Below are positions 33,970-42,549 of a DNA stretch of 64,000 nt, piece after piece. How positions within the stretch are numbered: the stretch's first letter is position 1; every line of letters starts with the position of its first letter. The stretch comes from Betaproteobacteria bacterium SG8_41 (GTDB lineage: Bacteria; Pseudomonadota; Gammaproteobacteria; Burkholderiales; SG8-41). The translations under genes were made by a program, and so were the position numbers. The notes below the pieces were generated by a model. It was given only the letters and a program-made list of their open reading frames with translations. It was not told the DNA's origin and made no database searches. The stretch lies in contig LJTT01000007.1 in the NCBI GenBank assembly GCA_001303585.1, forward strand, positions 138,031 to 202,030, given 5' to 3'.

Positions 33970-34578
33970 ATGGTAACGTGGGAAGCGATTTTTCCGACCC
34001 CGATCATGAGGACGAGCATCGGGCGGCATTTCACAGACGAGGAAAACGGGTTTTTCGACAAAATGCGAAACGCCCCGCATCCCAACGTCTCCAACACCCG
34101 AAGCGTTGACACGCATGTCCTCGATGCCCCGGAAATGCGTTCGCTGAGAAGCTTCGTGCTGGATCATGTCAATCAGTACGCCAGGAAAATCATCTCGGCC
34201 GATCCAAAGGTGGAGTTTTACCTGACCCAATCGTGGCTCAACTATACGCAAAAGGGAGAGGCTCACCACCGGCACGTGCACACCAACAGCCTGATCAGCG
34301 GCGTGCTCTACGTAAACGCGAAAAAGGAAGTCGACGGCATCTGCTTCTATCGCAACAGCGGCGCGCAGCTATCCGTGTCGGACGAATACGTCAACTGGTA
34401 CAACGCTCCTTCGTGGTGCCTGAGCGTGGGGGTGGGCGACGTCGTGCTGTTCCCCTCGAACCTTTCCCACGGGGTTGAACAGACGACCGGTGAGCATACC
34501 CGCATCAGCCTCGCATTCAACGCGTTCGTCCGCGGGCAAATCGGTTCCGAGGAACTTCTGAACAGCCTGAATATCTGA
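33970..34578 (+). CDS. Putative 2OG-Fe(II) oxygenase (TIGR02466-type)
   Basis: 202 residues. The double-stranded beta-helix iron site is visible as HHRHVHTNSLISGVLYVNA (HxH pair), NLSHGVE (distal His) and TRISLAFNAFVRG (2-oxoglutarate Arg). The early motif YLTQSWLNYTQKGE is typical of this family, whose substrates are unknown; phage-like and environmental genomes often carry it. No signal peptide. The ribosome site before ATG 33970 is weak. Confidence 0.85.
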   Translation: MVTWEAIFPTPIMRTSIGRHFTDEENGFFDKMRNAPHPNVSNTRSVDTHVLDAPEMRSLRSFVLDHVNQYARKIISADPKVEFYLTQSWLNYTQKGEAHHRHVHTNSLISGVLYVNAKKEVDGICFYRNSGAQLSVSDEYVNWYNAPSWCLSVGVGDVVLFPSNLSHGVEQTTGEHTRISLAFNAFVRGQIGSEELLNSLNI

Positions 34579-34632
34579 TCAGGCCCATTGCCGCGCTTGC
34601 CGCGCGGCACAATCGCGACACCAAGCAGAGCA

Positions 34633-35928
34633 GTGATCAAGACGCTCCTCCTGAAAACCGTTGCCGCGCGCGAGGAGGAGGCTGCCCCGCTCCTCTGGGC
34701 CACGGCCTACGGCTTTTGCATCATGTTCGCGTACTACGTGCTGCGCGCGGTGCGTGACGAGATCAGCGCTGCCGACCGCGGCAACCTGCAGTACCTCTGG
34801 ACCGCCGTGTTTCTCGCCATGCTGGTCATCGTGCCGCTATATTCGTGGGTCAGCTCGCGCTGGCAGCGCGGCGTGTTCGTGCCGCTGGTGAACCGCTTTT
34901 TCATCGCGAATCTCGTGCTGTTCTATGCCGCGCTCGTGATGCTGCCCGAGGGCGCGCGTGCCTGGATCGATCGCGTGTTCTACGTCTGGGCCAGCGTGTT
35001 TGCTCTGTTCGCGGTGACCGTCTTCTGGGGACTCATGGTGGACTGCTTCAGGAACGAGCAGGGCAAACGCCTCTTCGGCTTCATCGCGGTCGGAAGCTCG
35101 CTCGGCGCCATTGCGGGCAGCGCGCTCACCGCCGCGCTTGCACAGAAGCTACCGCCTTTCATCCTCCTCCTGGTGGCCTGCGTCCCGCTCGAAGCTGCCT
35201 GCTGGTGCGCGGGCGTGCTGCATCGGCGCTTCGGCGGCGACGCCAACCCCGCGCGCGTTGAAAACCGGCCGCTTCCTGGCGGCACCTGGACCGGCATCGT
35301 TACGGTCTTTCGCTCACCCTATCTTTTGGGAATCGCCGGCTACATCCTGCTGATGACCTATGCCTCGACGGTGCTCTACTTCCTGCAGGCCGACCTCATC
35401 CGCGACGCGCTCGCTGACCGCGCCGCGCGCACCGCCCTCTTCGCGCAGATCGACCTGTGGTCCAACACTTGCACGATCATGCTGCAAGTCTTCGTCGCTG
35501 CCCGCGTCATCCGATGGATCGGCGTCGGGGCAACACTCATGGTGCTGCCGCTCGTGACCGCCGTTGGTTTCATTTGGCTCGGCACCTATCCACAACTCAC
35601 GGTCCTGATCGCGCTGCAAGTGGCCTACCGCGCGCTGCGCTACGGCCTGGCCAAACCGACGCGCGAAGTGCTCTTCACCGTGCTCGGGCGCGAAGAGAAG
35701 TACAAGTCAAAGGCGCTCCTCGATGCCGCGATCTACCGCGGCGGCGACCTCGCGAGCGGCTGGATTTTCACCGGCCTCAAGGCGCTCGGCCTTGCCGCCG
35801 GCGCGATTGCGCTCGCAGCCGCACCGCTTGCCGCGCTCTGGGCCGTGCTCGCGCTCTGGCTGGGCCGGCGTCAGGACCAGGCGGCTAAAATTCCCCAACC
35901 GACCCTCGAACAAGGAGCTGGGCCATGA
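34633..35928 (+). CDS. NTT/MFS-like membrane carrier
   Basis: 431 residues from GTG 34633; the frame extends to TTG 34588, but the extra residues are not membrane-like. About ten to twelve membrane helices start at LLWATAYGFCIMFAYYVLRAVRDE, a pattern shared with ATP/ADP translocase-like (NTT-related) carriers. VVFWGLMVDCFRNEQGKRLFGFIAVGSSLGAIAGS and YGLAKPTREVLFTVLGREEKYKSKALLDAAIYRGGD are the conserved loops. The substrate is unknown. Its stop overlaps the start of the aldo/keto reductase by 4 bp (ATGA), so the two are translationally coupled. Confidence 0.8.
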   Translation: MIKTLLLKTVAAREEEAAPLLWATAYGFCIMFAYYVLRAVRDEISAADRGNLQYLWTAVFLAMLVIVPLYSWVSSRWQRGVFVPLVNRFFIANLVLFYAALVMLPEGARAWIDRVFYVWASVFALFAVTVFWGLMVDCFRNEQGKRLFGFIAVGSSLGAIAGSALTAALAQKLPPFILLLVACVPLEAACWCAGVLHRRFGGDANPARVENRPLPGGTWTGIVTVFRSPYLLGIAGYILLMTYASTVLYFLQADLIRDALADRAARTALFAQIDLWSNTCTIMLQVFVAARVIRWIGVGATLMVLPLVTAVGFIWLGTYPQLTVLIALQVAYRALRYGLAKPTREVLFTVLGREEKYKSKALLDAAIYRGGDLASGWIFTGLKALGLAAGAIALAAAPLAALWAVLALWLGRRQDQAAKIPQPTLEQGAGP

Positions 35929-36830
35929 CCATCACTCGGCGGGACATTCTCAAGCTCGGCGCGGGCGCAGCGGCGAGCACGTTCGCCGGAGGCACGCAAA
36001 GCGCGGTGGAACTAACGATGCGGCCGATCCCCTCGAGCGGCGAGCGCCTGCCGGTCGTCGGTATCGGCACCAACCGTTATGGCACCGGTTCCGAGACAGA
36101 GATCGCGCCGCTGCGCGAGACGCTGAAGACTTTCGCCGCCGCGGGCGGAAAACTGATCGACACCGCACCGATGTATGGCAGCTCGGAAGTGGTACTCGGC
36201 GAACTCATCGCCGGGCTCGGGATCCGCCAACAGCTGTTCCTGGCAACCAAGGTCTACGCCGACGGACGGGAGGCCGGCCTCGAGGAAATGAACGCCTCGT
36301 TCAGCCGCCTGCGCACCAATCGCATCGATCTCATCCAGGTGCACAATCTTTCCGATACGGCGACGCAGCTCGCCACCATGCGCGAAGGCAAGTCAGCCGG
36401 GCGCTACCGCTACGTTGGCGTCACCACCTCGCGGGACTCGCAGTACGACGAGATGGAAACCGTTTTGAAGAACGAAAAACTCGACTTTGTCCAGGTTGAC
36501 TACTCGATCGAGAACCGCACGGCCGCCGAGCGCATCCTGCCCCTTGCGCTCGAGCGCGGTGTCGCAGTGCTCATCAACCTGCCCTTTGGCCGCGCGCGGC
36601 TCTTCTCCGCGGTACGCGGCAAGGCGCTTCCGCCCTGGGCCGCGGAGTTCGACTGCGGCAGCTGGGCGCAGTTCTTCCTCAAGTACGTCATCGGCCACCC
36701 CGCATCGACCTGCGCTATTCCCGGAACGCGCAAGCCCGCGCACGTTGCCGATAATCTGGGCGCCGCGCGCGGGCGCCTGCCCGATCAGGCAATGCGCAGA
36801 AAAATGGAGCGGTTTTTTGACACGCTGTAA
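35925..36830 (+). CDS. Aldo/keto reductase with TAT signal
   Basis: 301 residues. The N-terminus TITRRDILKLGAGAAAS has a twin-arginine export signal. The reductase part has LPVVGIGTNRYG, LIDTAPMYGSSEVVLGELI (Asp and Tyr of the catalytic tetrad) and ATKVYADG (Lys), then IDLIQVHNLSD. A periplasmic AKR is less usual than a cytosolic one. Residues 260-275 (STCAIPGTRKPAHVADN) are the usual cofactor-binding tail. Coupled to the membrane carrier upstream. Confidence 0.88.
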   Translation: MTITRRDILKLGAGAAASTFAGGTQSAVELTMRPIPSSGERLPVVGIGTNRYGTGSETEIAPLRETLKTFAAAGGKLIDTAPMYGSSEVVLGELIAGLGIRQQLFLATKVYADGREAGLEEMNASFSRLRTNRIDLIQVHNLSDTATQLATMREGKSAGRYRYVGVTTSRDSQYDEMETVLKNEKLDFVQVDYSIENRTAAERILPLALERGVAVLINLPFGRARLFSAVRGKALPPWAAEFDCGSWAQFFLKYVIGHPASTCAIPGTRKPAHVADNLGAARGRLPDQAMRRKMERFFDTL

Positions 36831-36955
36831 GCGTGCGGAGAGTAAGATAATCGAAGAGAAGTCCCGGATATCTTTCCCGTACGCCTGACAAGAGCACTGT
36901 AACGCCTGCTCCAGGCGTAGAGCATCATCGATGCGAACCACTACGGGGGGGAAGC

Positions 36956-38284
36956 ATGTTTTACCTGAGATGGGGTTCGGTTTTTTTGCTGGTGCTGGTC
37001 TCCGGCTGCGCCTCCTATGGGGTCGTAAAAAACCTGCCGCTCGGGGCGACGCCTGCGGCTAAGAGCTACTCGCTCAAGGCATGGGGTCAGGATGCGCGGT
37101 TGAATGACATTCAGATGCTCCTCGCGTTTTCGGGCGGGGGCACGCGCGCCGCTGCTTTCTCCTACGGGGTCCTCAAGGCGCTGCGCGATATCGAGCTCCC
37201 GGCCAAGGGACGTTCGGTGCGACTGCTGCACGAGGTCGACAGCATCACGTCCGTCTCCGGCGGGAGCTTCACGGCCGCCTACTACGGCCTGCACGGCGAG
37301 CGTATCTTCGACGACTTCGAGACGGTCTTTCTCAGGCGCGACGTCGAGAGCGCGCTGAAGGCCGCGCTTTTCAATCCGTTCAACTGGTTCAGGAGCACAG
37401 GCCGCACTGAACGGGCGATCGAAGTTTACGAAGAGAACGTGTTTCAGGGGGCGACGTTCGCCGACATGGTCCAGGACGGCCGCCCGCTCATCGTCATCAA
37501 CGCGTCCGACCTTGCCCACGGAGTGCGCTTCTCTTTCGTGCAGGAGTACTTCAACCTGCTCTGCTCCGACTTGGCGACATTCCCGATCGCGCGGGCAGTT
37601 GCCGCCTCGTCCGCGGTACCCGTGATCTTTCAACCTGTCGTTGTCGAAAACTATCCGGGCTGCGAATCGGCGCAGCGGGAACCGCTGAAGGCGATGCGAC
37701 AGCGCGCGGGAGACGATGAGCGGCAGCTCTACCTGGTCGACGGCCTCGCGACCTACCTGGACAAGGACAAGCGCAGATACGCCCATTTCGTTGACGGCGG
37801 CATCACCGACAACCTCGGTCTCCTCGCCGCGTTTGACATCATCGAGGCGGCAGGCGGGCCCGAAGCCTACCTCGCGAAACTCCGCCGAAAGTCCCCTCGC
37901 CGCTCCGTCGTCATCGTGGTCAACGCCTCCACCAACCCCGAGCCAGTCATGGACGCCACGACCAGACAGCCGTCGCTGATCGAGACCGTCAACGCGATGA
38001 GTGACATTCAACTGCACCGCTACAACGTCGAGACCATCGAGCTGACGAAGCAAAGCCTGGCGAACTATGCAAAGGCGCTGTCAACACCCGACCGCCCCGT
38101 TGAGTACTATTTTATCCAGCTCTCTTTCAGGGACGTCGCGCCGGAGCGACGCAGGTTTTTCAACTTGATTCCCACCAGCTTTGCGCTTAGCGATGAGCAG
38201 GTGGACCAGCTGATCGCTGCCGGCGGCGAGCTGCTGCGCAGCAACGCCGAGTTCCGGCGCCTGCTGGCCGATATCGCAAAATAA
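36956..38284 (+). CDS. Patatin-like phospholipase lipoprotein
   Basis: 442 residues. LVLVSGCAS is a lipobox (lipidated Cys about residue 18), so the protein is probably anchored in the outer membrane. LLAFSGGGTRAAAFSYGVL is the patatin oxyanion hole. SITSVSGGSFTAAYYG contains the nucleophile Ser in an S-x-S-x-G variant of GxSxG. VDGGITDNLGL supplies the Asp of the dyad. GGGGGGAAGC precedes ATG 36956. Likely a serine phospholipase or acyl hydrolase acting on membrane lipids. Confidence 0.9.
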   Translation: MFYLRWGSVFLLVLVSGCASYGVVKNLPLGATPAAKSYSLKAWGQDARLNDIQMLLAFSGGGTRAAAFSYGVLKALRDIELPAKGRSVRLLHEVDSITSVSGGSFTAAYYGLHGERIFDDFETVFLRRDVESALKAALFNPFNWFRSTGRTERAIEVYEENVFQGATFADMVQDGRPLIVINASDLAHGVRFSFVQEYFNLLCSDLATFPIARAVAASSAVPVIFQPVVVENYPGCESAQREPLKAMRQRAGDDERQLYLVDGLATYLDKDKRRYAHFVDGGITDNLGLLAAFDIIEAAGGPEAYLAKLRRKSPRRSVVIVVNASTNPEPVMDATTRQPSLIETVNAMSDIQLHRYNVETIELTKQSLANYAKALSTPDRPVEYYFIQLSFRDVAPERRRFFNLIPTSFALSDEQVDQLIAAGGELLRSNAEFRRLLADIAK

Positions 38285-38322
38285 GTCGCCGGCGTCAGCT
38301 AGCAACCGGCCTCCGGTATAGC

Positions 38323-38850
38323 TTAGCTGCGCCTTGCCCTGGTGCCGCGCCGGGCACCCGACGGTTTTTCAGCGAGCTTCTTCGCAAGTGCGCGCGCTCG
38401 TGCCTTATCGCCCCTTGCCGACGCGCGTTTCCCCGCGACAGTGCGGGCGCGCCATTTCGTCCGGTGGCGAAGGTGCGCACCTTCCTTCCAGGCATGCTGA
38501 GTGCCGCCGCCCATGAATACCACGAACACCTCGCAGCCATCGGGGTATTCATACGGGCCGTGAAGCCTGTCCCATCCAAAGACGTAGTCGCCCGGCCGCA
38601 AATCCTTGCCGGCCACGCACATCCGCCCCTTGATCACCAGAATCGAGTGCCAGCTCTTGTGCGTGTGCGCAGGCTCGACGTAGCCCTTTGGAAATTTCAC
38701 TTTCATGTCGATCCGTTTTGTGAGCGGATCGTGGGCGAAGATCTTGACCTTCACCCCGCGGGGAAGCGTGAGCAGCTTGTTTGCCGCGCCTTCCTGCCAT
38801 TTGATCTGCCGGTCATGGATGGCGCGAAAGCGGTGGTCTGCTCGCCTCAT
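38323..38850 (-). CDS. Cupin-domain protein with basic C-terminal tail
   Basis: 175 residues. The cupin barrel spans about 35-120: GYVEPAHTHKSWHSILVIKGRMCV is motif 1 with its His ligands and YEYPDGCEVFVVFMGGG motif 2. Residues 125-175 are a strongly basic Arg/Lys/Ala tail of low complexity. Its ATG overlaps the stop of a 52-codon frame (ATGA at 38847-38850). No signal peptide of its own. It may be a dioxygenase-like or sugar-binding cupin; function unknown. Confidence 0.75.
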   Translation of the reverse strand: MRRADHRFRAIHDRQIKWQEGAANKLLTLPRGVKVKIFAHDPLTKRIDMKVKFPKGYVEPAHTHKSWHSILVIKGRMCVAGKDLRPGDYVFGWDRLHGPYEYPDGCEVFVVFMGGGTQHAWKEGAHLRHRTKWRARTVAGKRASARGDKARARALAKKLAEKPSGARRGTRARRS

Positions 38851-39005
38851 TTAGCCTCCTGCCAGTTGAGCGAATCGTAGCGAACAGAAAAAGGTGTCAG
38901 GAACCTTTTCTCCAGATAACGGCCGCGCTTGACGGGTGTCTGTGCCCATGCAGCCCCGGCGGCAAGACCCAGCAGCGCGATGCCAAGCTTCCAATGTTTG
39001 ATCAT
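38847..39005 (-). CDS. Small exported peptide or broken leader upstream of the cupin gene
   Basis: 52 codons from ATG 39005, with GGTAGGGGA directly upstream. Residues 1-21 are a clear signal peptide (KHWKLGIALLGLAAGAAWA), followed by QTPVKRGRYLEKR and a tail encoded by a palindrome (38889-38909) of the kind found in REP-like elements. Coupling to the cupin start suggests either a real exported peptide or the remnant N-terminus of an exported cupin broken by insertion of the palindrome. Confidence 0.45.
   Translation of the reverse strand: MIKHWKLGIALLGLAAGAAWAQTPVKRGRYLEKRFLTPFSVRYDSLNWQEAK
38889..38909. repeat. REP-like palindrome inside a small gene
   Basis: AAAAGGT (38889-38895), loop GTCAGGA, ACCTTTT (38903-38909). 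Palindromes with GGTGTCAGGAACC cores are dispersed in many proteobacterial genomes; here one lies within the 52-codon frame. Confidence 0.5.
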
Positions 39006-39385
39006 TCCCCTACCGAGGCAACGACATTCAATTGCGTGGAAAAATATCATACGCCGAGCTTTACCCGGGATCCGCAACGCGCCAAGCTCTGGAATGTCCC
39101 TGATTTGAATGAAATGGCAAGAAATAGCGCCAAGAAATGGTGTCGGGTCCGCAATGTCGAAGCGCGCCCGGAAATGCGGACCCGGCCCCATTTCTGCGCC
39201 AAGCACACCTGCGCTTGACCTGGCTCGCCTGGCAAATGCATGATTGCCCTTCCGCCGGTTGCAGGGCGCCGCATAAGCGGCAAATGTGGCCGGCAAAACC
39301 GCCTCACGGCTCGCGGCAGGCTCCGTCAGAGAGCAAGCTGGGGCAACGGGCGGATTAATATTCCAATATCTGGAGGAGGACGCGA
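39006..39385. other. Intergenic stretch with a long hairpin
   Basis: No convincing gene. The main structure is a 10-bp inverted repeat, CGGGTCCGCA (39144-39153) against TGCGGACCCG (39175-39184), with a 21-nt loop. The ribosome site GGAGGAGGACGCG of the following receptor gene lies at its right end. Confidence 0.55.
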
Positions 39386-40489
39386 ATGAATTCCAAGTTA
39401 TTTCCTCGCGCAGCAACTTCCCTCGCTGCGGCATTTGCCGCCGTCGCGATTGCCGTACCGGGCGCATTTGCCGCTGGCGTCGATTTCGCCGGGGAGAAAG
39501 TCACCATTATTGTTCCTTTCAAGGAAGGCGGCGGCGCAGACGTGTATGCCCGTCTGTTCCAGCCCTATCTGTCGAAGTATCTGCCCGGCAAGCCGACTGT
39601 CATCGTGCGCAATCAGCCTGGCGGCGGATCGGTCAAGGGCGCGAACAAGTTCCAAGAGTCAAAACCCGATGGGTTGACGGCGATGGCCTGCTCGACCTCG
39701 ACGCTGGTCCCATTCGCGCTTGGCAATGACAAGGTGAAATACGATGTGTTGAGCTGGCGCCCGGTCATCCTGTCGCCGCGCGGGGCGATTTTCTATGTCA
39801 ATCCCAAGACCGGCGCGAGGGGCAAGGATATCGTTGCCGACATCAAAGCTCTGCAGAAAGCAAAGCTGACCTACGGCGCGAAGAACCCGACCTCGTCGGA
39901 ACTGCGCGGTCTCCTTGGCTTCCAGATGCTCGGAATGAACAACGTGAACACGGTGTTCGGGCTGAGCTCGGGCGAGCAGCGCAAGGCGTTCCTGCGCGGC
40001 GAAATCAACATCAACTACGATACCGCGGGCAGCTACAGCCGCAAGGTCGCCAAGTTCGAAAAAGAAGGGAAAGTCGTTCCGGTCTTTACCATGGGCTACG
40101 GTGCCGCGGACGGTTCCATCAAGCGGGATCCTGCGTACCCCGAAATGGCAACGATGACCGAGGCCTACGAAAAGGTTTACGGCAAAGCGCCGAGCGGCCC
40201 GTCCGCCGATGCCTACGTCGCCTTTTTGCACATGGGCGTGACGGCATCGAAATCGCTCGTCCTGCCGAAGGGGACGCCTGACGAAATCGTCGACGCCTGG
40301 GTAGACGCGACCAAGAAGGTCGTGGCCGATCCTCAGTTCCGCAAGACGGCGAAAAAGGTGATTGGCGCCTATGAGCAGTCCTACGGTGCCGATGCCGCGA
40401 AGGTCCTGAAAATGGCAACTGGCATTGAGCCTGAAACAAAAGCCTGGCTCAAAGGCTGGATCAAGGAGCGCTTCAACCACGACATGTAA
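39386..40489 (+). CDS. TctC-type substrate-binding protein of a TTT transporter (long variant)
   Basis: 367 residues, about 40 longer than common Bug proteins. The signal peptide ends near AFAAG. KVTIIVPFKEGGGADVYARL and VRNQPGGGSVKGANKF match the family's start and pocket loop, but the later part (LRGEININYDTAGSYSRKV, GKAPSGPSADAYVAFLH) is divergent. GGAGGAGGACGCG precedes ATG 39386. A terminator-like hairpin separates it from the tctAB fusion 92 bp downstream, so receptor mRNA may be made in excess over permease mRNA. Confidence 0.88.
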   Translation: MNSKLFPRAATSLAAAFAAVAIAVPGAFAAGVDFAGEKVTIIVPFKEGGGADVYARLFQPYLSKYLPGKPTVIVRNQPGGGSVKGANKFQESKPDGLTAMACSTSTLVPFALGNDKVKYDVLSWRPVILSPRGAIFYVNPKTGARGKDIVADIKALQKAKLTYGAKNPTSSELRGLLGFQMLGMNNVNTVFGLSSGEQRKAFLRGEININYDTAGSYSRKVAKFEKEGKVVPVFTMGYGAADGSIKRDPAYPEMATMTEAYEKVYGKAPSGPSADAYVAFLHMGVTASKSLVLPKGTPDEIVDAWVDATKKVVADPQFRKTAKKVIGAYEQSYGADAAKVLKMATGIEPETKAWLKGWIKERFNHDM

Positions 40490-40523
40490 GGCGCTTGCAT
40501 CATTATCCAGACTGCTGAATCCT

Positions 40524-40558
40524 CCGCCGGTGTCGTAGAGGCGCCGGCGGTTTTTTTT
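40524..40558 (+). terminator. Intrinsic terminator / attenuator between receptor and permease genes
   Basis: Stem CCGCCGG (40524-40530) and CCGGCGG (40544-40550), followed by eight T. It lies 35 bp after the receptor stop and 23 bp before the permease coding region. Confidence 0.9.
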
Positions 40559-40581
40559 ACTGCGCATGGGAGGGCAGTACC

Positions 40582-42549
40582 GTCGATATCTTCATCGGTG
40601 CGCTGACCACACTGCTCAGCGGCACCCACCTTTTTTACCTTTGCGTCGGGGTTTTCCTCGGGCTCATCGTCGGGATCCTTCCCGGGCTCGGCGGGACCGC
40701 AGGGCTTGCGCTCGTGCTGCCGTTCATCTTCGGGATGGAGCCGTCCTACGCGCTGGCCGTAATGATCGGGCTGCAGTCGGTCACGACCACCTCCGACACC
40801 TTCCCTTCCGTCCTCATGGGTATCCCGGGAACGAGCGGCTCGCAGGCCACGGTTGTCGACGGATTTCCGCTGTCGAAGAAGGGAGAAGCCGCTCGGGCAC
40901 TCGGTGCGGCGTTCTCCGCGTCGCTCTTCGGCGGCGTTTTCGGCGCGGCCGTGCTCAGCGTCGCCATCTTCGGCGCCATTCCCATCATCCTCGCGATGGG
41001 ATTTGGCGAGCAGATGATGCTGATCATCCTGGCGCTCACCATGGTTGGCATGCTGACCGGCACGCACGCGGTCAAGGGGCTCGCCGCCTGCGGCATAGGC
41101 CTGATGCTCGGCGCCCTCGGCTCCGCCCCGGTGACGGGCATCGAGCGGCTGTCCTTTGGCACCGAATACCTGATCGACCGCGTGCCGCTGGTGATCGTCG
41201 GGCTTGGCATGTTCGCCGTGCCGGAAATCGTCGATCTGCTGCGCCGGCAGCTAACCATCTCCGAAACCGGGGCTCTCGGCACGGGCTGGCTGAGAGGCCT
41301 GCGCGACACCTTCACACACTGGTTCATCGTCCTGCGCTGCGCGGCGATCGGTTGTCTGTGCGGCGCGCTGCCCGGACTCGGCAATACCGTGATCGACTGG
41401 ATCGCCTACGGTCACGTCGTCCAGACATCGCGCAATCGCGAAAGCTTCGGCACCGGCGACATTCGGGGCGTGCTGGCGCCCGAGGCCGCGAACAACGCCA
41501 AGGAAGGCGGCGCACTCATCCCGACCATCCTCTTCGGCATTCCCGGATCCGGCAGCATGGCGTTGCTGCTGGGCGGGTTCATCCTGATCGGGATCGAGCC
41601 GGGGCTCGGCATGATCACGGAGGAGCTCGACCTCGTCTACCTCATCATCTGGTCGGTCGCGCTGGCCAATATCATCGGGGCTGGAACCTGCCTCTTTCTA
41701 GCCGCGCCGATCGCGAAATTGACGACCATCCGCTACGCGCTGATCGCACCCTTCATGTTCGGGATCATTTTCTTCGCGGCGTTCCAGGCGACGCGCGATT
41801 GGGGCGACTTGATCACATTGTTCATCGTCGGCGCGCTCGGCGTCTACATGAAGCGCTTCGGTTGGCCCCGGCCGGCGCTACTGATCGGATTCGTGCTGTC
41901 GGGCAAGGTCGAAGCATCGATCTATCACACTTTCCAGGTCTACAAGCTCACCTTCCTCGAACGGCCGATCGTGCTCGTGCTGGCCGTGCTCATCGTCTTC
42001 TCGATCTTTGCGGCGGCGCGCTACAAGTCGGGCGGCGAGCCGGCTGAAAAGGGAGTTCACGCGGCTACCGGACTCGCACCGCAAACTGTTTTTTATTTCG
42101 TGGTTCTGGTCTTCACGCTGGTCGTCCTTGGTGATGGATTGCGCTGGCAAATCCTGACGGGCCTCTATCCCATCACGTCGAGCCTTCTCACTCTCGCCTT
42201 CCTGGTTCCGCTGGGCATCCAGATGGCCCGGGCCAAGCATGCGAACAATGTCTTTTTCGATACCGAGCGGGCGGCATTTGGCGCCGCCGTCGATCGGCGC
42301 AGCAACGAGCACTACCTGCTGTGGCTGGCGGGCATGCTGGCCGTTTCCGCCGTCGCCGGATTTGTCATCGGCATTTCCGCCTTCATCTACGCCTTCATGC
42401 GGGTCAAGGCGCGCGTGCCGCATTGGGCCTGCGCGCTCGGTGCGGCCGTTTTCGTTCTGCTGCTCGGCGTCCTGTCGCATCTACTCGCATTGGAGTACCC
42501 GCAGGGCCTGCTGCAGGATTATGTAGAGCTGCCCTGGCCGCTGCAGTAA
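40582..42549 (+). CDS. Fused TctA-TctB permease of a TTT transporter, no standard start codon
   Basis: 655 residues if read from 40582. Residues 1-500 are TctA: VDIFIGALTTLLSGTH, GILPGLGGTAGLALVLPFIFGM, GIPGTSGSQATVVDG and LFGIPGSGSMALLLGGFILIGI. The last 150 residues have four helices and look like TctB, normally a separate protein. The first in-frame GTG/ATG (40714) would delete the first membrane helix. The family start aligns with a GTC at 40582, which has GGAGGG seven bases upstream; the ATG at 40566 is out of frame. Either GTC is a mutated or mis-sequenced GTG, or a non-standard start is used. It works with the receptor at 39386 for carboxylate uptake. Confidence 0.82.
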   Translation, partial: VDIFIGALTTLLSGTHLFYLCVGVFLGLIVGILPGLGGTAGLALVLPFIFGMEPSYALAVMIGLQSVTTTSDTFPSVLMGIPGTSGSQATVVDGFPLSKKGEAARALGAAFSASLFGGVFGAAVLSVAIFGAIPIILAMGFGEQMMLIILALTMVGMLTGTHAVKGLAACGIGLMLGALGSAPVTGIERLSFGTEYLIDRVPLVIVGLGMFAVPEIVDLLRRQLTISETGALGTGWLRGLRDTFTHWFIVLRCAAIGCLCGALPGLGNTVIDWIAYGHVVQTSRNRESFGTGDIRGVLAPEAANNAKEGGALIPTILFGIPGSGSMALLLGGFILIGIEPGLGMITEELDLVYLIIWSVALANIIGAGTCLFLAAPIAKLTTIRYALIAPFMFGIIFFAAFQATRDWGDLITLFIVGALGVYMKRFGWPRPALLIGFVLSGKVEASIYHTFQVYKLTFLERPIVLVLAVLIVFSIFAAARYKSGGEPAEKGVHAATGLAPQTVFYFVVLVFTLVVLGDGLRWQILTGLYPITSSLLTLAFLVPLGIQMARAKHANNVFFDTERAAFGAAVDRRSNEHYLLWLAGMLAVSAVAGFVIGISAFIYAFMRVKARVPHWACALGAAVFVLLLGVLSHLLALEYPQGLLQDYVELPWPLQ

